From Gemmatimonadetes bacterium bin94 (GTDB taxonomy: Bacteria > Gemmatimonadota > Gemmatimonadetes > Longimicrobiales > Gaopeijiaceae): a stretch of 45,032 nt of DNA. The notes beneath the pieces are model-generated. The model saw nothing but the letters and a program-made list of their open reading frames with translations. It was not told where the DNA came from and did not search any database. Both the position numbers and the translations under genes were made by a program. The DNA is taken from assembly GCA_002238865.1 (NCBI GenBank), contig MPNE01000034.1:1-45032 (forward strand), read 5' to 3'. How positions within the stretch are numbered: the stretch's first letter is position 1; every line of letters starts with the position of its first letter. This document shows positions 26,061 to 34,752 of the stretch, piece after piece.

Positions 26061-28418
26061 ATGATGAAGCAACTCCGACAAACCACACAACGGTCTGCCC
26101 GGATCCAGGGGGCATGCCTCCTGCTGTTGATCGCGCTCCTGGCGACCGCCTGCGAGGCCCCCGCGGCGCCGGCCGCCTGCGGCTCGCTTCCACAGGTCAC
26201 GGTGAATGTCGGCGAGACCTCCAGCGTCACCGCTTGCTTCAACGACGCGAACGGCGACGTGCTGAATTACACGGCCACATCGTCGAATCCCGGGGTAGCC
26301 ACGGTCAACATCTCGGGCACCTCGATCACCGTCACCGCCGTCGCTCCGGGCAACACGACGGTCTCGGTCACGGCCAGCGACCCCGGGGGGCTTCAGGGAC
26401 AGCAGAGCTTCGCGGTCATGGTTCCGAACCGGGCGCCCGAGCCCCGCGGCACACTGGCGAACGTTACCGTGCCTGTGGGCCAGACCACCACGATTGAAGT
26501 GTCCCAATACTTCTCCGAGCCGGACGGGGAGACGCTGACCTACTCGGCCAACGCGTCGGACCCAGCCGTAGCGGGCGTGAGCATCGCGGGTTCCACAGTC
26601 ACCGTCGCGGCGCAGGCCAAGGGCAGCGCCACGGTGTCGATCACAGCGAGCGATCCCGGCGGGCTTTCGGCCACCCAGTCCTTCGTGTTCACGGTGCCGA
26701 ACCGCGAACCGATGCCCGTGGGCACGATCGACGCGCAGACCGTCGAGGTGGGGCAGTCGGTCACCCTGGATGTCGCCATTTCGTTCGACGATCCCGACGA
26801 CGATCCCCTTACCTACACGGCAGCCTCTTCGATCCCCACGGTGGCCCGCACAAGCGTGTCGGGCAGCGCCGTAACAATCAGCGCCGTCGGGCCTGGCGTC
26901 ACGACGGTCACCATCACGGCGACGGATGACGACCGGGCGTCGGCCACGCAGCGCGTGAGGGTGACGGTGCCGCAGCCGAACCGGCCGCCGCGCCGCGTCG
27001 GGTTGATTCCGGCGCAACAGGTCAACATCGGCCAGAGCGCGACCGTGAACGTGGCGGCGTACTTCTCCGACCCCGACGGCGATGCGCTGACCTACACGGC
27101 GACATCGTCGAGCCCCACCGTGACCAGGGCGTCCGTCTCGGACTCGACGGTGACCATCACGGGACTGTCTGCGGGGACCGCGACGATCACCGTGACCGCG
27201 CGGGATCCGGAAGGGCTGACGGCCACGCAGCAGGCGCGGGTCACCGTTCAGCAGCGCAACCGCGCGCCCACCCGGGTGGGATCCATCCCCGCACAGTCGC
27301 TCAATCCGGGCCGCACTACGACAGTCATTGCGTCCCGGTACTTCACCGATCCGGACGGCGACGCGTTGACCTACACGGCGACCTCCTCCAGAACGAGCGT
27401 CGCCAGGACCTCGGTCTCGGGCTCGACGGTGACCATCACGGGAGTGTCCGCGGGAACCGCGACGATCACCGTGACGGCGCGCGACCCCGGTGGCCTGAGC
27501 GTGACGCAGACCTTCAGCGTCCGTGTGGCGTCGGCGGGCGCGCCGGACCTGCAGTTCACGAACGTCACGCCGACTTCGGTGACCGGGTCGCCGGGTGGGA
27601 CGGTGCAGGCCACGTTCACGCTTCGGAACAGCGGCAACGCCACGGCCCCCACCACCACGATCCGTGTCTTCGAGTCCACCAACTCGTCGATCTCGACCAG
27701 CGACAGGGAAATCGGCAGCGACCCCAATCCCAGTCTCGGCGCGGGACAAAGCAGGACGATCACAGCAACGGTCCGGTTGTCCAGCCAGGCCTCCGGCACG
27801 TTCTACTTCGGGCTCTGCGTCGACCGGGTGTCGGGCGAATCCAACACGCAGAACAACTGCTCGAGGGGGGTGCGGGTGACGGTAGGCGGGTCCGGCGCGC
27901 CGGATCTGGAGTTCACGGGGGGTGTCTCGCCCAGGACGGTGGTGGTGACGAGCGGCCGGTCTTTCCAGATCCGGGCTACACTCGCAAACACCGGAAGCGC
28001 CAGAGCGGCCGCAACCAAGATCCGCACATTCGTGTCAAGCGATCCGCAGATCTCGACCAATGACCGGGAGACTGGGACCGCTGGCGACATACGATCGCTG
28101 GATGCTTCCACGACGCTCAATCTCACAATCACCCACACCTTCACCGGCTCCGGTTCTGCCTATATCGGCTATTGCGTTGACGCCGTGGCGGGCGAGTCCG
28201 ACACAAGCAACAACTGTTCCCAGTCCTTCCGCTTGACGCTGCTCTCCTCCAGCAGTCAAACGACCAGCAGCAGTGGTGCCGACAGCTTGCTGGTGGACGA
28301 GATGGTCGGCACGAGCGTGCTGGAGATGCTGGACGATGCCGGGGCCGACCTTGCGCCGGGCAGCACCCGCAGACAAGTGCACAGCGCAACGATCACCGTG
28401 TCCAGGCGCAATCCCTAG
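26061..28418 (+). CDS. Ig-like repeat lipoprotein with two CARDB domains
   Basis: This 785-aa protein has a signal peptide LLLLIALLATAC with lipobox Cys31, then five Ig/cadherin-like repeats (about 40-490) closely related to those of the preceding peptidase gene (NRAPTRVGSIPAQ, YFTDPDGDALTYTATSS, ITVTARDPGGL). Two CARDB-type domains follow at about 494-610 and 612-725 (APDLQFTNVTPTSV, FTLRNSGNATAPTT, STSDREIG, FGLCVDRVSGESNTQNNC), each ending with a Cys pair. A Ser-rich tail ends the protein. GAGAGGA precedes ATG 26061; an upstream start adds a non-signal stretch. It lacks the peptidase domain, so it is probably a binding or structural surface protein paired with the peptidase. Confidence 0.85.
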   Translation: MMKQLRQTTQRSARIQGACLLLLIALLATACEAPAAPAACGSLPQVTVNVGETSSVTACFNDANGDVLNYTATSSNPGVATVNISGTSITVTAVAPGNTTVSVTASDPGGLQGQQSFAVMVPNRAPEPRGTLANVTVPVGQTTTIEVSQYFSEPDGETLTYSANASDPAVAGVSIAGSTVTVAAQAKGSATVSITASDPGGLSATQSFVFTVPNREPMPVGTIDAQTVEVGQSVTLDVAISFDDPDDDPLTYTAASSIPTVARTSVSGSAVTISAVGPGVTTVTITATDDDRASATQRVRVTVPQPNRPPRRVGLIPAQQVNIGQSATVNVAAYFSDPDGDALTYTATSSSPTVTRASVSDSTVTITGLSAGTATITVTARDPEGLTATQQARVTVQQRNRAPTRVGSIPAQSLNPGRTTTVIASRYFTDPDGDALTYTATSSRTSVARTSVSGSTVTITGVSAGTATITVTARDPGGLSVTQTFSVRVASAGAPDLQFTNVTPTSVTGSPGGTVQATFTLRNSGNATAPTTTIRVFESTNSSISTSDREIGSDPNPSLGAGQSRTITATVRLSSQASGTFYFGLCVDRVSGESNTQNNCSRGVRVTVGGSGAPDLEFTGGVSPRTVVVTSGRSFQIRATLANTGSARAAATKIRTFVSSDPQISTNDRETGTAGDIRSLDASTTLNLTITHTFTGSGSAYIGYCVDAVAGESDTSNNCSQSFRLTLLSSSSQTTSSSGADSLLVDEMVGTSVLEMLDDAGADLAPGSTRRQVHSATITVSRRNP

Positions 28419-28596
28419 CAGGTTCCGCCCAATTGGAGACCGACATGATACACAGTCCCCGATGGACTTGGGCTCTCGGGCCAGGGCACTGAAACCACTT
28501 GCCGGGCGGGACAGAAACCCCCGGGCGCATTCTCCTGGGCGCTTGAATCCGACTGCGAGACGACGTAGGGACGGTTGGATCCCGTCCGTGGTCGGG

Positions 28597-28625
28597 GCGG
28601 GTGGTCACCCGGGGTGATCACCCGC
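28597..28625. repeat. 29-bp near-perfect palindrome
   Basis: GCGGGTGGTCACCC (28597-28610) pairs with GGGTGATCACCCGC (28612-28625) with one mismatch and a 1-nt centre. There is no T tract on either side, so a factor-binding site is more likely than a terminator. It sits between the CARDB lipoprotein gene and a truncated paralog. I see no gene in the rest of 28419-28695. Confidence 0.45.
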
Positions 28626-28695
28626 CCGCGGCCGGGCCACCGCCGGAATCGTCTGGAACACAAACCCACACATAGCCGGGCAAAGGAAGCAGATC

Positions 28696-28852
28696 ATGAA
28701 AAAAGCAGTTCCGTCGGTCCCTTGGCGGCAACCATTGCCGTGCTGGCCTGTGAGAATCCCTTACCGCCTGCCGAGTGCTCACCGCATAACCCGGTCAATG
28801 CCATCGTGGGGTACAGCGCAACCACCGCGATCTGCTTCGAGGACCCCAACGT
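28696..28852 (+). pseudogene. truncated Ig-like lipoprotein paralog
   Basis: After an AAGGAAG ribosome-like site, ATG AAA AAA begins a signal peptide, but the run has six A residues and one more would be needed to enter the frame SSSVGPLAATIAVLACENPL with its lipobox. The mature start (ACENPLPPAEC, then TTAICFEDPN) matches the two upstream lipoproteins (ACENPQAPVSC, SVTACFNDADGD). The similarity stops inside the first Ig repeat at 28852, where recombinase DNA begins on the other strand. So the gene is both frameshifted and cut off, a decayed third member of the lipoprotein row. Confidence 0.65.
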
Positions 28853-28990
28853 GTGGCCGTTGTCCTCGGCCCACGTCCCGGAAACGTTTCCAAGCACCAG
28901 CATAGTTTCGGCGCGTCGAGGCACTGAGGCTCTCCGCCGCCACCGCATCGGGGGATGCCGGTCGGGAGCCGGTGTCGTCGGCCGGTGCCT
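28853..28990 (-). pseudogene. tyrosine recombinase N-terminal fragment
   Basis: The plus-strand segment matches 23278-23400 of the degenerate recombinase gene at base level; both share the exact run CATAGTTTCGGCGCGTCGAG and more around it. On the minus strand it encodes ESLSASTRRNYAGAWKRFR, then with one frameshift WAEDNGHT, that is, about residues 25-55 of the core-binding domain. Nothing of the catalytic domain is present. It is joined directly to a truncated lipoprotein gene at 28852. Confidence 0.7.
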
Positions 28991-29059
28991 CGGCCGGGCC
29001 CGTAATTGGTTTAGGCGCTCATTCGGTTCCATCCCGGACACTGAAGCCAAACAACCCCC

Positions 29060-29422
29060 TTACTGATCGTACCCGCGCGGGGTTCGTCCGGGGCCGCACT
29101 CGTACTCCACGCCAGCTTTGAGAGCGCGCAGGACCGTAACCTCGGCACGCGCCAGCGCATAAGCCGCTTTAGCCTCTGCCCTGCGCAAACGGCGTTCTTG
29201 GCTCCACGCGGCCCGCATCCAATGACGGGCGATCACTCGCGTCTGTTCCTGACGCTCGACGGCCTTGTTCAGAGCCGCATCATCTGGTGGAACTCGGGGC
29301 ATTTGGAACGTAGCGGCGGCTTCTGGACACTCGTAGGCGACCAAGAGCCGAGCCAGCGTTCTATTTGGATCTGGCAGGAGGAAACCGGCTTGGTCGGGCG
29401 CGTCAACATCCGGTCGCGACAC
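29060..29422 (-). CDS. hypothetical 120-aa protein
   Basis: The protein begins MSRPDVDAPDQAGFLLPDPN from a GTG start (29422), with GAGG a few bases upstream. Its C-terminal half is helical and basic (RVIARHWMRAAWSQERRLRR, AEAKAAYALARAEV), which may form a coiled coil or bind nucleic acid. I recognise no family. It ends 60 bp into a gap beside the recombinase scrap and lies 78 bp downstream of the DUF932 gene on the same strand, so it may be cotranscribed with it. Confidence 0.45.
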   Translation of the reverse strand: MSRPDVDAPDQAGFLLPDPNRTLARLLVAYECPEAAATFQMPRVPPDDAALNKAVERQEQTRVIARHWMRAAWSQERRLRRAEAKAAYALARAEVTVLRALKAGVEYECGPGRTPRGYDQ

Positions 29423-29500
29423 GGTTCGGCCTCACCTAACACCGGGGACTGGGGTGCGAACGGGGTGTCCCAATAACGTAACGTGACTTCATCCCGACAC

Positions 29501-30493
29501 TCAATTCAGCGACCCAGTTTCGACCATTCTCCGCGCCAGACCAAGCGCCTTGAGTTTCAAGTCACTCCCCCGACCGAACCAGACCCGCGAAAGACGGGTA
29601 CTGGGAGTCGCCTCCGTCGTGGACCGGTAGTCCTCGTCCCTCACCACGGCGTTGTACAGCCCCCACAGTGTATGTCGAGTCGGAAGGGGCGTAACGGTTT
29701 CGTCCTTCAGGATGGCTCTCACACGCGTCCACCGAAGCGGCTCCAGTCTTCTCGTGGTCTGACGCTCGGTTCTGGGGAACATCCGTTCGAGATACCACGC
29801 TGTGTCGCTCTCACGCATTGGGCATTCGGCCATCCGATCAAAGAGGTGCTGGCCCTCGGCAAAGACCCGATCCGCGACGACCTTCAGCTTCTCGGCCTGC
29901 TCACGGCGGAGGTTCCGGTGCAGATTCGCCGTGTGCCAGACCGAAACGACCTGCTTGCCCCGAGTGAGGGCCAGGTTCAACGTGTTCTGACACACCACGC
30001 GCACGGCAGTGAACCGTACGGTGACACCGCTTGACCCGTCGTGGGAGTTGGAAAGCAACAGGAACCGATCAACCGTATCATCTCTGCCTCCCACGTGCAT
30101 TTGGCCCTCGAGGCGAGCCAGTACCCAGACTCTCTCGCCCTTTCCGAGTGCGCCCGCCGTCTCCAACGTGGCCCAACCACGATCGAGAAACGGATCGAAG
30201 AAACGGAAGGCGGCGACGTTCTGGAGAGGCTCGTAGCTCTGGCCGACAAAGCCGAGCATGGTAGGTTCAAGCTCCTCATCGAGGGCAGGTCGCATCACCA
30301 AGTACCGGTCGTAGGCCCCGGTACCCTCGTCAAACCAAGCGCCGGGAGCAGGCTGCTTCCAAACGGGCCACTGAAGACCCGCCTTAACGATCATCTCATC
30401 GGACCGCACGCCGCGTGGCGCCTCCGTGCCAAGGCCATGCCAGGGAGCATGCTCGACGAAAGCGATGCGATTCCCGAAGATGTTGTGGGCCAT
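29501..30493 (-). CDS. DUF932 phage/plasmid-like protein
   Basis: This 330-aa protein matches the DUF932/TIGR03299 family: an N-terminal IAFVEHAPWHGLGTEAPRG motif, then KAGLQWPVWKQP, FVGQSYEPLQNVAAFRFFDP, RVWVLARLEG, TAVRVVCQNTLNLAL and a C-terminal part LWGLYNAVVRDEDYRS. Such proteins are frequent on plasmids, phages and islands and their biochemical role is not settled. Length is normal for the family. The ATG is preceded by GAAAGGAGG, a strong ribosome site. It marks the left part of the accessory block that continues to 44.5 kb. Confidence 0.9.
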   Translation of the reverse strand: MAHNIFGNRIAFVEHAPWHGLGTEAPRGVRSDEMIVKAGLQWPVWKQPAPGAWFDEGTGAYDRYLVMRPALDEELEPTMLGFVGQSYEPLQNVAAFRFFDPFLDRGWATLETAGALGKGERVWVLARLEGQMHVGGRDDTVDRFLLLSNSHDGSSGVTVRFTAVRVVCQNTLNLALTRGKQVVSVWHTANLHRNLRREQAEKLKVVADRVFAEGQHLFDRMAECPMRESDTAWYLERMFPRTERQTTRRLEPLRWTRVRAILKDETVTPLPTRHTLWGLYNAVVRDEDYRSTTEATPSTRLSRVWFGRGSDLKLKALGLARRMVETGSLN

Positions 30494-30630
30494 CGTGGCC
30501 TCCTTTCCTTCTCGCGCTTTCCCGTGGGCTGGTGGCTACCGGCTCACTGCCTGTCCCACCACCACCCGAGAATCGTGTAGCCCCCGAACACAATCAAGGC
30601 GAAGATCAAGACTGTCGTGCGTGTACCCCC

Positions 30631-31302
30631 CTACCAGCGTGATCCGAAGACCGCCTGAACGACCGGTTGGTCGCCCAGTCTGCGGTCGAGAAGGATGCGC
30701 AACTCACCCAACAATCCCCTGCCTGCCAACGCAATCCCTCCTCCGTATATCAGGGCATCGCCGCCTTCCCAAACCTCCATCTCGCTATCCCAGGTCCGCT
30801 CAGTTTGCGGCCAACCCGCCCCAAGCAAGCCGAACAGCGCCAACTCGCCAGGACCCTTCATCCTGATTCCTGCCCTTCCGCTAACGAGGTAGTCCACAAC
30901 CGCGCGATCGGCTTCGGGGTGGGTCACCATCGCCACCGCTTCGCCGCCGACGAACGGATCAAACCCGTACACGGCGTCCGTGAGACGCATGGTCGACGTG
31001 GCCTGAAGGCCGACGAGCGGAGACGCTGGGAGACGCTGGTCCTGTTCCGTGAACGATAACCCCGCAATCGCCGCCATCGAGGCGTCGACGCCTTGGGCCT
31101 GAACGCGTGTCGCCGCCCCGGATAGGACGCCGGAAACGAAGAACGCGAAGCACGGGAGGACAGCTACCTTGACCTTGAGTACAGCTTGGGAGGGTGCGCG
31201 CCCGCGAGCAGCGCAGGGGCTGTTGACGACGAAGCCAAGATAGCGGAGCGGAGGAGTGGTTGCAAAAAGGACTCGGCCCGCAGACTGGCGACTGCGGGTC
31301 AC
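30631..31302 (-). CDS. outer-membrane-like protein
   Basis: A protein of up to 223 aa contains an internal signal-like segment VKVAVLPCFAFFVSGVLSGA ending RVQAQG (AxA-type site), then glycine- and aromatic-rich strands (AVVDYLVSGRAGIRMKGPGE, ALFGLLGAGWPQTE) and a final VFGSRW, which matches the C-terminal aromatic signature of barrel proteins. The GTG 31302 start adds about 40 residues before the signal and is doubtful; the correct start could not be fixed because no good start and ribosome site lie nearer. A role in the outer membrane is inferred. Confidence 0.5.
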   Translation of the reverse strand: MTRSRQSAGRVLFATTPPLRYLGFVVNSPCAARGRAPSQAVLKVKVAVLPCFAFFVSGVLSGAATRVQAQGVDASMAAIAGLSFTEQDQRLPASPLVGLQATSTMRLTDAVYGFDPFVGGEAVAMVTHPEADRAVVDYLVSGRAGIRMKGPGELALFGLLGAGWPQTERTWDSEMEVWEGGDALIYGGGIALAGRGLLGELRILLDRRLGDQPVVQAVFGSRW

Positions 31303-31453
31303 GGGGTCTCTTGGAGCGGAGGAGGGGGCTTTCCTGAAAGAGCGAGGATCTAGCCCGTTAGGATACTTACGACTTACCGCGTGGATCGCTCCACGAGCCC
31401 TGTCGAATCCGGGTGTCTTGGCGCTGGTTGAGGAAGAGTTTTAAGCTTGTTGG

Positions 31454-31903
31454 ATGATTCAGCCTACCCAACGGTCTGATCCGTCTTCTGACTTCCCGTC
31501 CATGAAGCCGGAACCCCGCTCCTACGTGCCTAGTCCGGTTGGTGCCGGAGAAGGGGAGAGCGTCCCCTGTCACAGACAAGTCCTCACGAAAGTTCTGGTT
31601 CCAGTGGACGCCGGGGTGCGGCCTCTGGTGGACGAGCTCACGAGGTTGGGCGCGCAAACGATCTCAAGCTGCGAGGGACCACCCGCCCGCGTTTACTTCG
31701 AGGCCGGCGAATCGTGGCGCGAAAACTCCTGGAAAGACCTCTGCATGTTAGTGTTTGGGGTGCTCGGACGGCACCTACACCCCAAGTTCGGCGACTCGAT
31801 CGAGCTGAAGGTGCAATACGGCGCAGCACCCGCATCGCAGGCCGTCCTAGTGGTCCATCCGCAGCGGATGCGTGAGGTGCTGGCGGCGCTGGCCCAAATC
31901 TAG
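31454..31903 (+). CDS. hypothetical 149-aa protein
   Basis: Residues about 45-148 read as an alpha/beta unit: VPVDAGVRPLVDELTRLGAQ, then TISSCEGPPARVYFEAGESW, and a last helix RMREVLAALAQI. The pattern VDxGxxPLVxxLxxLGxxTxxSCEG with a following VxFE strand is shared by many uncharacterised proteins, and I know no activity. ATG 31454 or 31502 could start. It ends inside the tail of the convergent HNH gene (4-bp overlap). Confidence 0.5.
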   Translation: MIQPTQRSDPSSDFPSMKPEPRSYVPSPVGAGEGESVPCHRQVLTKVLVPVDAGVRPLVDELTRLGAQTISSCEGPPARVYFEAGESWRENSWKDLCMLVFGVLGRHLHPKFGDSIELKVQYGAAPASQAVLVVHPQRMREVLAALAQI

Positions 31904-32151
31904 CGAAGCGGTCTACCGAACGTAGGTGTGTTCTCGTGGCAAGGGATGCACAGTGCCTGCATGTTACCCAAGGTGTGGCCCTCGCTACGGTTGACGCGAT
32001 GGGCGTGCCACTGGTCTCCCCGGAGTGCCGCGTTGCACCTACCCGTCAAGAGACCTTGTCCATGGCAGCGCGTCAGTACACATTCGCATCTCCATCCTGC
32101 ACGCTGACCAAGCGCGAATCGAGTTTCTGGATCGGCCGTCACGTCGCTCAT
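31900..32151 (-). CDS. small HNH endonuclease family protein
   Basis: This 83-aa protein starts at ATG 32151, supported by GAGGAGGT eight bases upstream. It has GWRCECVLTRCHGQGLLTGR, then WHAHRVNRSEGHTLGNMQAL followed by CIPCH. The Cys pairs and the WHAHRV...N...LCxxCH order fit the HNH (beta-beta-alpha metal) fold, in which His residues bind a divalent ion and cut DNA. It is shorter than most HNH enzymes and may be a minimal domain. Such genes are common in phages and islands, as free homing endonucleases or packaging helpers. Confidence 0.75.
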   Translation of the reverse strand: MSDVTADPETRFALGQRAGWRCECVLTRCHGQGLLTGRCNAALRGDQWHAHRVNRSEGHTLGNMQALCIPCHENTPTFGRPLR

Positions 32152-32317
32152 TGGCTTACCTCCTCTACGTTGTTCAGAACCATTGCCCCACAAAGCCGCC
32201 TTGGCCAAGGAATGTCCGACCCCTTTCACTCGGGATGGAGAGCTTCTAGTCGAAAGTAACCAGCGCCTTCACCACTTCGGCGAAGCGGCGGCCGTAACAG
32301 GGGGTTCGTGGTCTCGC

Positions 32318-32551
32318 TCATGTGGCGGGACTCTCCAGGCAGAGGTCGGCGGAGGCTGTCAGGCCGGAACACGCGCACCCCCCCGACTTGGTACACTGCT
32401 TGTCTCGGGCAATGCAGCTATCGCCGCAAGGCTTCCCCGTCCGGCAGACACGACAACAGGATGTTGGTTCCGTCGTCGAGCAGGACGACATGGAGCCGAA
32501 CACCAGCAGGACGGCAAAGATCGTCCAGATGAATACCCTCATGCCAATCAC
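32318..32551 (-). CDS. cysteine-rich small lipoprotein
   Basis: This 77-aa protein has a signal MRVFIWTIFAVLLVFGSMSS with lipobox Cys24, then a dense Cys cluster: SCCRVCRTGKPCGDSCIARD followed by QCTKSGGCAC. The CCRxCxTGKxCGDSCIxR pattern recurs in small exported proteins of many bacteria, and the eight to nine Cys probably form disulfides or bind metal. Its role is unknown. AAAGGAGTG precedes the ATG. Confidence 0.75.
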   Translation of the reverse strand: MIGMRVFIWTIFAVLLVFGSMSSCSTTEPTSCCRVCRTGKPCGDSCIARDKQCTKSGGCACSGLTASADLCLESPAT

Positions 32552-32556
32552 TCCTT

Positions 32557-33143
32557 TCAGATCCCCGCGTATTCTCGCAGGGCGCGCTTCCCGAGGCTAG
32601 AGTGACCGGGGGGCTTTTTCTTGGGGATTCCGAGGCGCTCGACCACCCTTCGTTCTAGTTGTCCAGTACCCGTGCATCGGATGGTCACCCGATCATTGAT
32701 GACAACCATCCTCAGTAGCCCTGTCTCTGTTCCTCGAAACGCGATTCTCCCCTCGGTGTTGTTGCGTCCCTCAAAGAAAGTGTTCAGGCGGAGCTGTGAT
32801 TCCCCTTCGTCCGCGCCTTCTCGCACCCACAAGGAAAGCGTCGCTTCCCACTGAAAGAGTCCTGCCGCGTTGCCGTCAAAATCGGTTGCGAGGTTCTTGG
32901 CCCGCAGGTGGCCACAATCTACATCGCCGCCACCGGCGGATACCGACACCTGCGCGAACCGCTCGTCCGGTTCCAATTGAGATATGGTGTAGTGCTCTGA
33001 CAGCAGATCCATGACACGATCCCACAAGCTGTCGGCGCTCATCGAGAATGTCGGGTCCGGCGAGGGGGACGGGGGTGATCGTCGAGAGGCGGTGTACGAC
33101 ACACAGCCACCCAACAGCACGGCCACGACGAGCGCTTTCTCAT
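32557..33143 (-). CDS. lipoprotein, start apparently frameshifted
   Basis: The open frame KALVVAVLLGGCVSYTASRR gives a short signal peptide with lipobox Cys, followed by a body of about 170 aa (SADSLWDRVMDLLSEHYTIS, LFQWEATLSLWVREGADEGE). The only suitable ATG (33143, after GAAGGAGAA) is in another frame: ATG AGA AAG runs out of register, and one extra base near the AGAAA run would join it to KALVVAVLLGGC. Either one base was lost, or a weak internal GTG is used. The body looks intact, so function may be lost recently or the base call is wrong. It is close to the Cys-rich lipoprotein gene (5-bp gap). Confidence 0.5.
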
Positions 33144-33363
33144 GGGAGGGTCGTTCTCCTTCGGGGCAAGTTGGTGAGGGGCGATCAGGATACCCCATAG
33201 CAACACGGGAGCGCAAGAGGGTTCCGTCTCCGCTTCGGGGGGCACCCCGATGTTCGAGCTTCCGTCCCCCCATCTGCCGTATTGTCGGACTGCGGCTCGG
33301 CCAGCGATGGAACGAGAGTCACCGCTACAGCCCAAGACCAAGTCGCCTCATGAGAGCTCCTCG

Positions 33364-33555
33364 CTAGAACTGGATCGGCGGCCTGTCGTCGGCCAACCAC
33401 CGTTCAATCTCTTCGACGGGCAGCTCCCAGGATTTACCGTCGTGATAGGGTGCGCCAAGATGGCTCGTGACGTCCCGCATGAAATCCCTCGCATACCTTG
33501 CCGCTAGAGCTTCGTCCCCAGTGTGGTCACGCAGAATCGCTCTCGCAAGCACAAA
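33364..33555 (-). pseudogene. DUF6166-type gene, C-terminal part (split by IS21)
   Basis: This end encodes LARAILRDHTGDEALAARYA, then RDFMRDVTSH, a WELPVEEIERWL motif and a terminal PPIQF. It lacks a start because an IS21-family element lies upstream. Joining it through one copy of the 6-bp duplication to the piece at 35643-35762 restores an uninterrupted 101-aa frame with the WGYxGxGP signature of DUF6166 proteins, small proteins of mobile elements with unknown role. Confidence 0.8.
33550..33555. repeat. target-site duplication CACAAA, left copy
   Basis: CACAAA directly precedes the TGT end of the IS21-family element and recurs directly after the other end (35643-35648). Removing the element plus one copy repairs the host gene. 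Confidence 0.8.
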
Positions 33556-33604
33556 TGTTACCCGGCATGTGAAGTTTCCCTGAAGTCGGCATGTAAAATG
33601 TCCC
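33556..33604 (+). repeat. IS21 left terminal repeat (two 19-bp units)
   Basis: The terminus begins TGTTACCCGGCATGTGAAG and ends TCGGCATGTAAAATGTCCC. It aligns without gaps over 49 positions to the reverse complement of 35594-35642. The inner unit is better conserved than the outer. Confidence 0.8.
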
Positions 33605-33711
33605 ACATTGGAGCCGCGGCCGTGGAGTGGCTGCGGCGGCGGTGGTTGGGACTGAGAGGGATCGCGAACGGTATGTTTGCCGTGGCGTCTCCACCGAACG
33701 GAGGAGACGCC

Positions 33712-34752
33712 ATGATCGGGAGGGAGACGCGGGTGCTGTTGCGGCACTATCTGGAACAGGGGCTCAGCAAGGCTGCGGTGGCGCGGCTGGCCGGCGTGAG
33801 CCGGCGGACGGTGCACCGCTGGATTGCGGCAGGGCAGCTGGACCGGGACTTGGACGAGGAGCGGGTCAGGTACGGACCGGGGCGGCCCCGGCCTTCGCGG
33901 CTCGATCCCTACAAGGAGATCATCGAGACCCGCCTGGCCGGGTATCCGGACCTCAGCGCGGTGCGCCTGTTCGAGGAGATCCGGGAAGCGGGCTACGAGG
34001 GCGGCTACGACCAGGTGAGGCGGCATGTGCGCGAGGTCCGGCCGAAGCCGCCGCCGGAGCCGGTGCGGCGCTTCGAGACCCCTCCGGGGCACCAGGGGCA
34101 GGTGGACTTCGCGGAGTTCAAGACGCCGTGGGGGAAGCGGCACGCGCTGGTCGTGGTGCTGGGCTACTCGCGTCTGATGTGGGTCCGGTACTACGAACGG
34201 CAGACGATGGCGGTGGTGATGGAGGGGCTGGAGTCGGCGTTCCGGTACTTCGGGGGCGTGCCCTCGGAGCTGCTGTTCGACCAGATGAAGGCCGTCATCG
34301 TGGAGGACAACCGCGAGGTCGGCGGGCGGCTGATGGAGAACACGGAGTTCCTGCGCTTCGCCCACCACTGGGGCTTCCGGATCCGGGCGTGCCGGCCGTA
34401 CCGGGCGCAGACGAAGGGGAAGGTGGAACGGCCGGTCAGCTACATCCGGCGCAGCTTCTTCTACGGACGGGACTTCGTGTCGGACGACGACCTGAACGCC
34501 CGGGTGCTGGGGTGGCTCGGCAGGGTGGCCAACGTCCGCGTCCACGGCACGCTGAAGGAGCGGCCCGTGGACCGGTTCGAGGCGGAGAGGCCGCACCTAA
34601 AGCCCTTGGCCCGCTGGCCTTACAGGCCCGTGACACCGCTGCGCCCCGAGCCCTCGAAGGAGCGGGACGAAGCGGCGGCAGACTCCCGGTTCGTCGAGGT
34701 CGAGCGCCGTCCGCTGGCCGAGTACGGCCGGATCGCGGGAGGCGTGCGGTGA
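33712..34752 (+). CDS. istA: IS21 transposase IstA
   Basis: This 346-aa transposase has an N-terminal HTH (GLSKAAVARLAGVSRRTVHR), an RRxx-type linker and an rve (DDE) domain. Asp lies in GQVDFAEFKTPWG, the second Asp in LLFDQMKAVI, and Glu in KGKVERPVSYIRRSFF. IstA cuts and joins the IS ends and works with IstB. GGAGGAG directly precedes ATG 33712; the frame is open farther upstream, but that part crosses the element end. Its TGA overlaps the GTG of istB. Length is short compared with the 390-500 aa of many IstA proteins, but all catalytic parts are present. Confidence 0.92.
   Translation: MIGRETRVLLRHYLEQGLSKAAVARLAGVSRRTVHRWIAAGQLDRDLDEERVRYGPGRPRPSRLDPYKEIIETRLAGYPDLSAVRLFEEIREAGYEGGYDQVRRHVREVRPKPPPEPVRRFETPPGHQGQVDFAEFKTPWGKRHALVVVLGYSRLMWVRYYERQTMAVVMEGLESAFRYFGGVPSELLFDQMKAVIVEDNREVGGRLMENTEFLRFAHHWGFRIRACRPYRAQTKGKVERPVSYIRRSFFYGRDFVSDDDLNARVLGWLGRVANVRVHGTLKERPVDRFEAERPHLKPLARWPYRPVTPLRPEPSKERDEAAADSRFVEVERRPLAEYGRIAGGVR

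Noticed and set aside
25890..27749. 619-codon minus-strand frame opposite the Ig-like genes
   Set aside because: Antisense to tandem Ig repeats, Arg/Gly-rich, no signal or domain.
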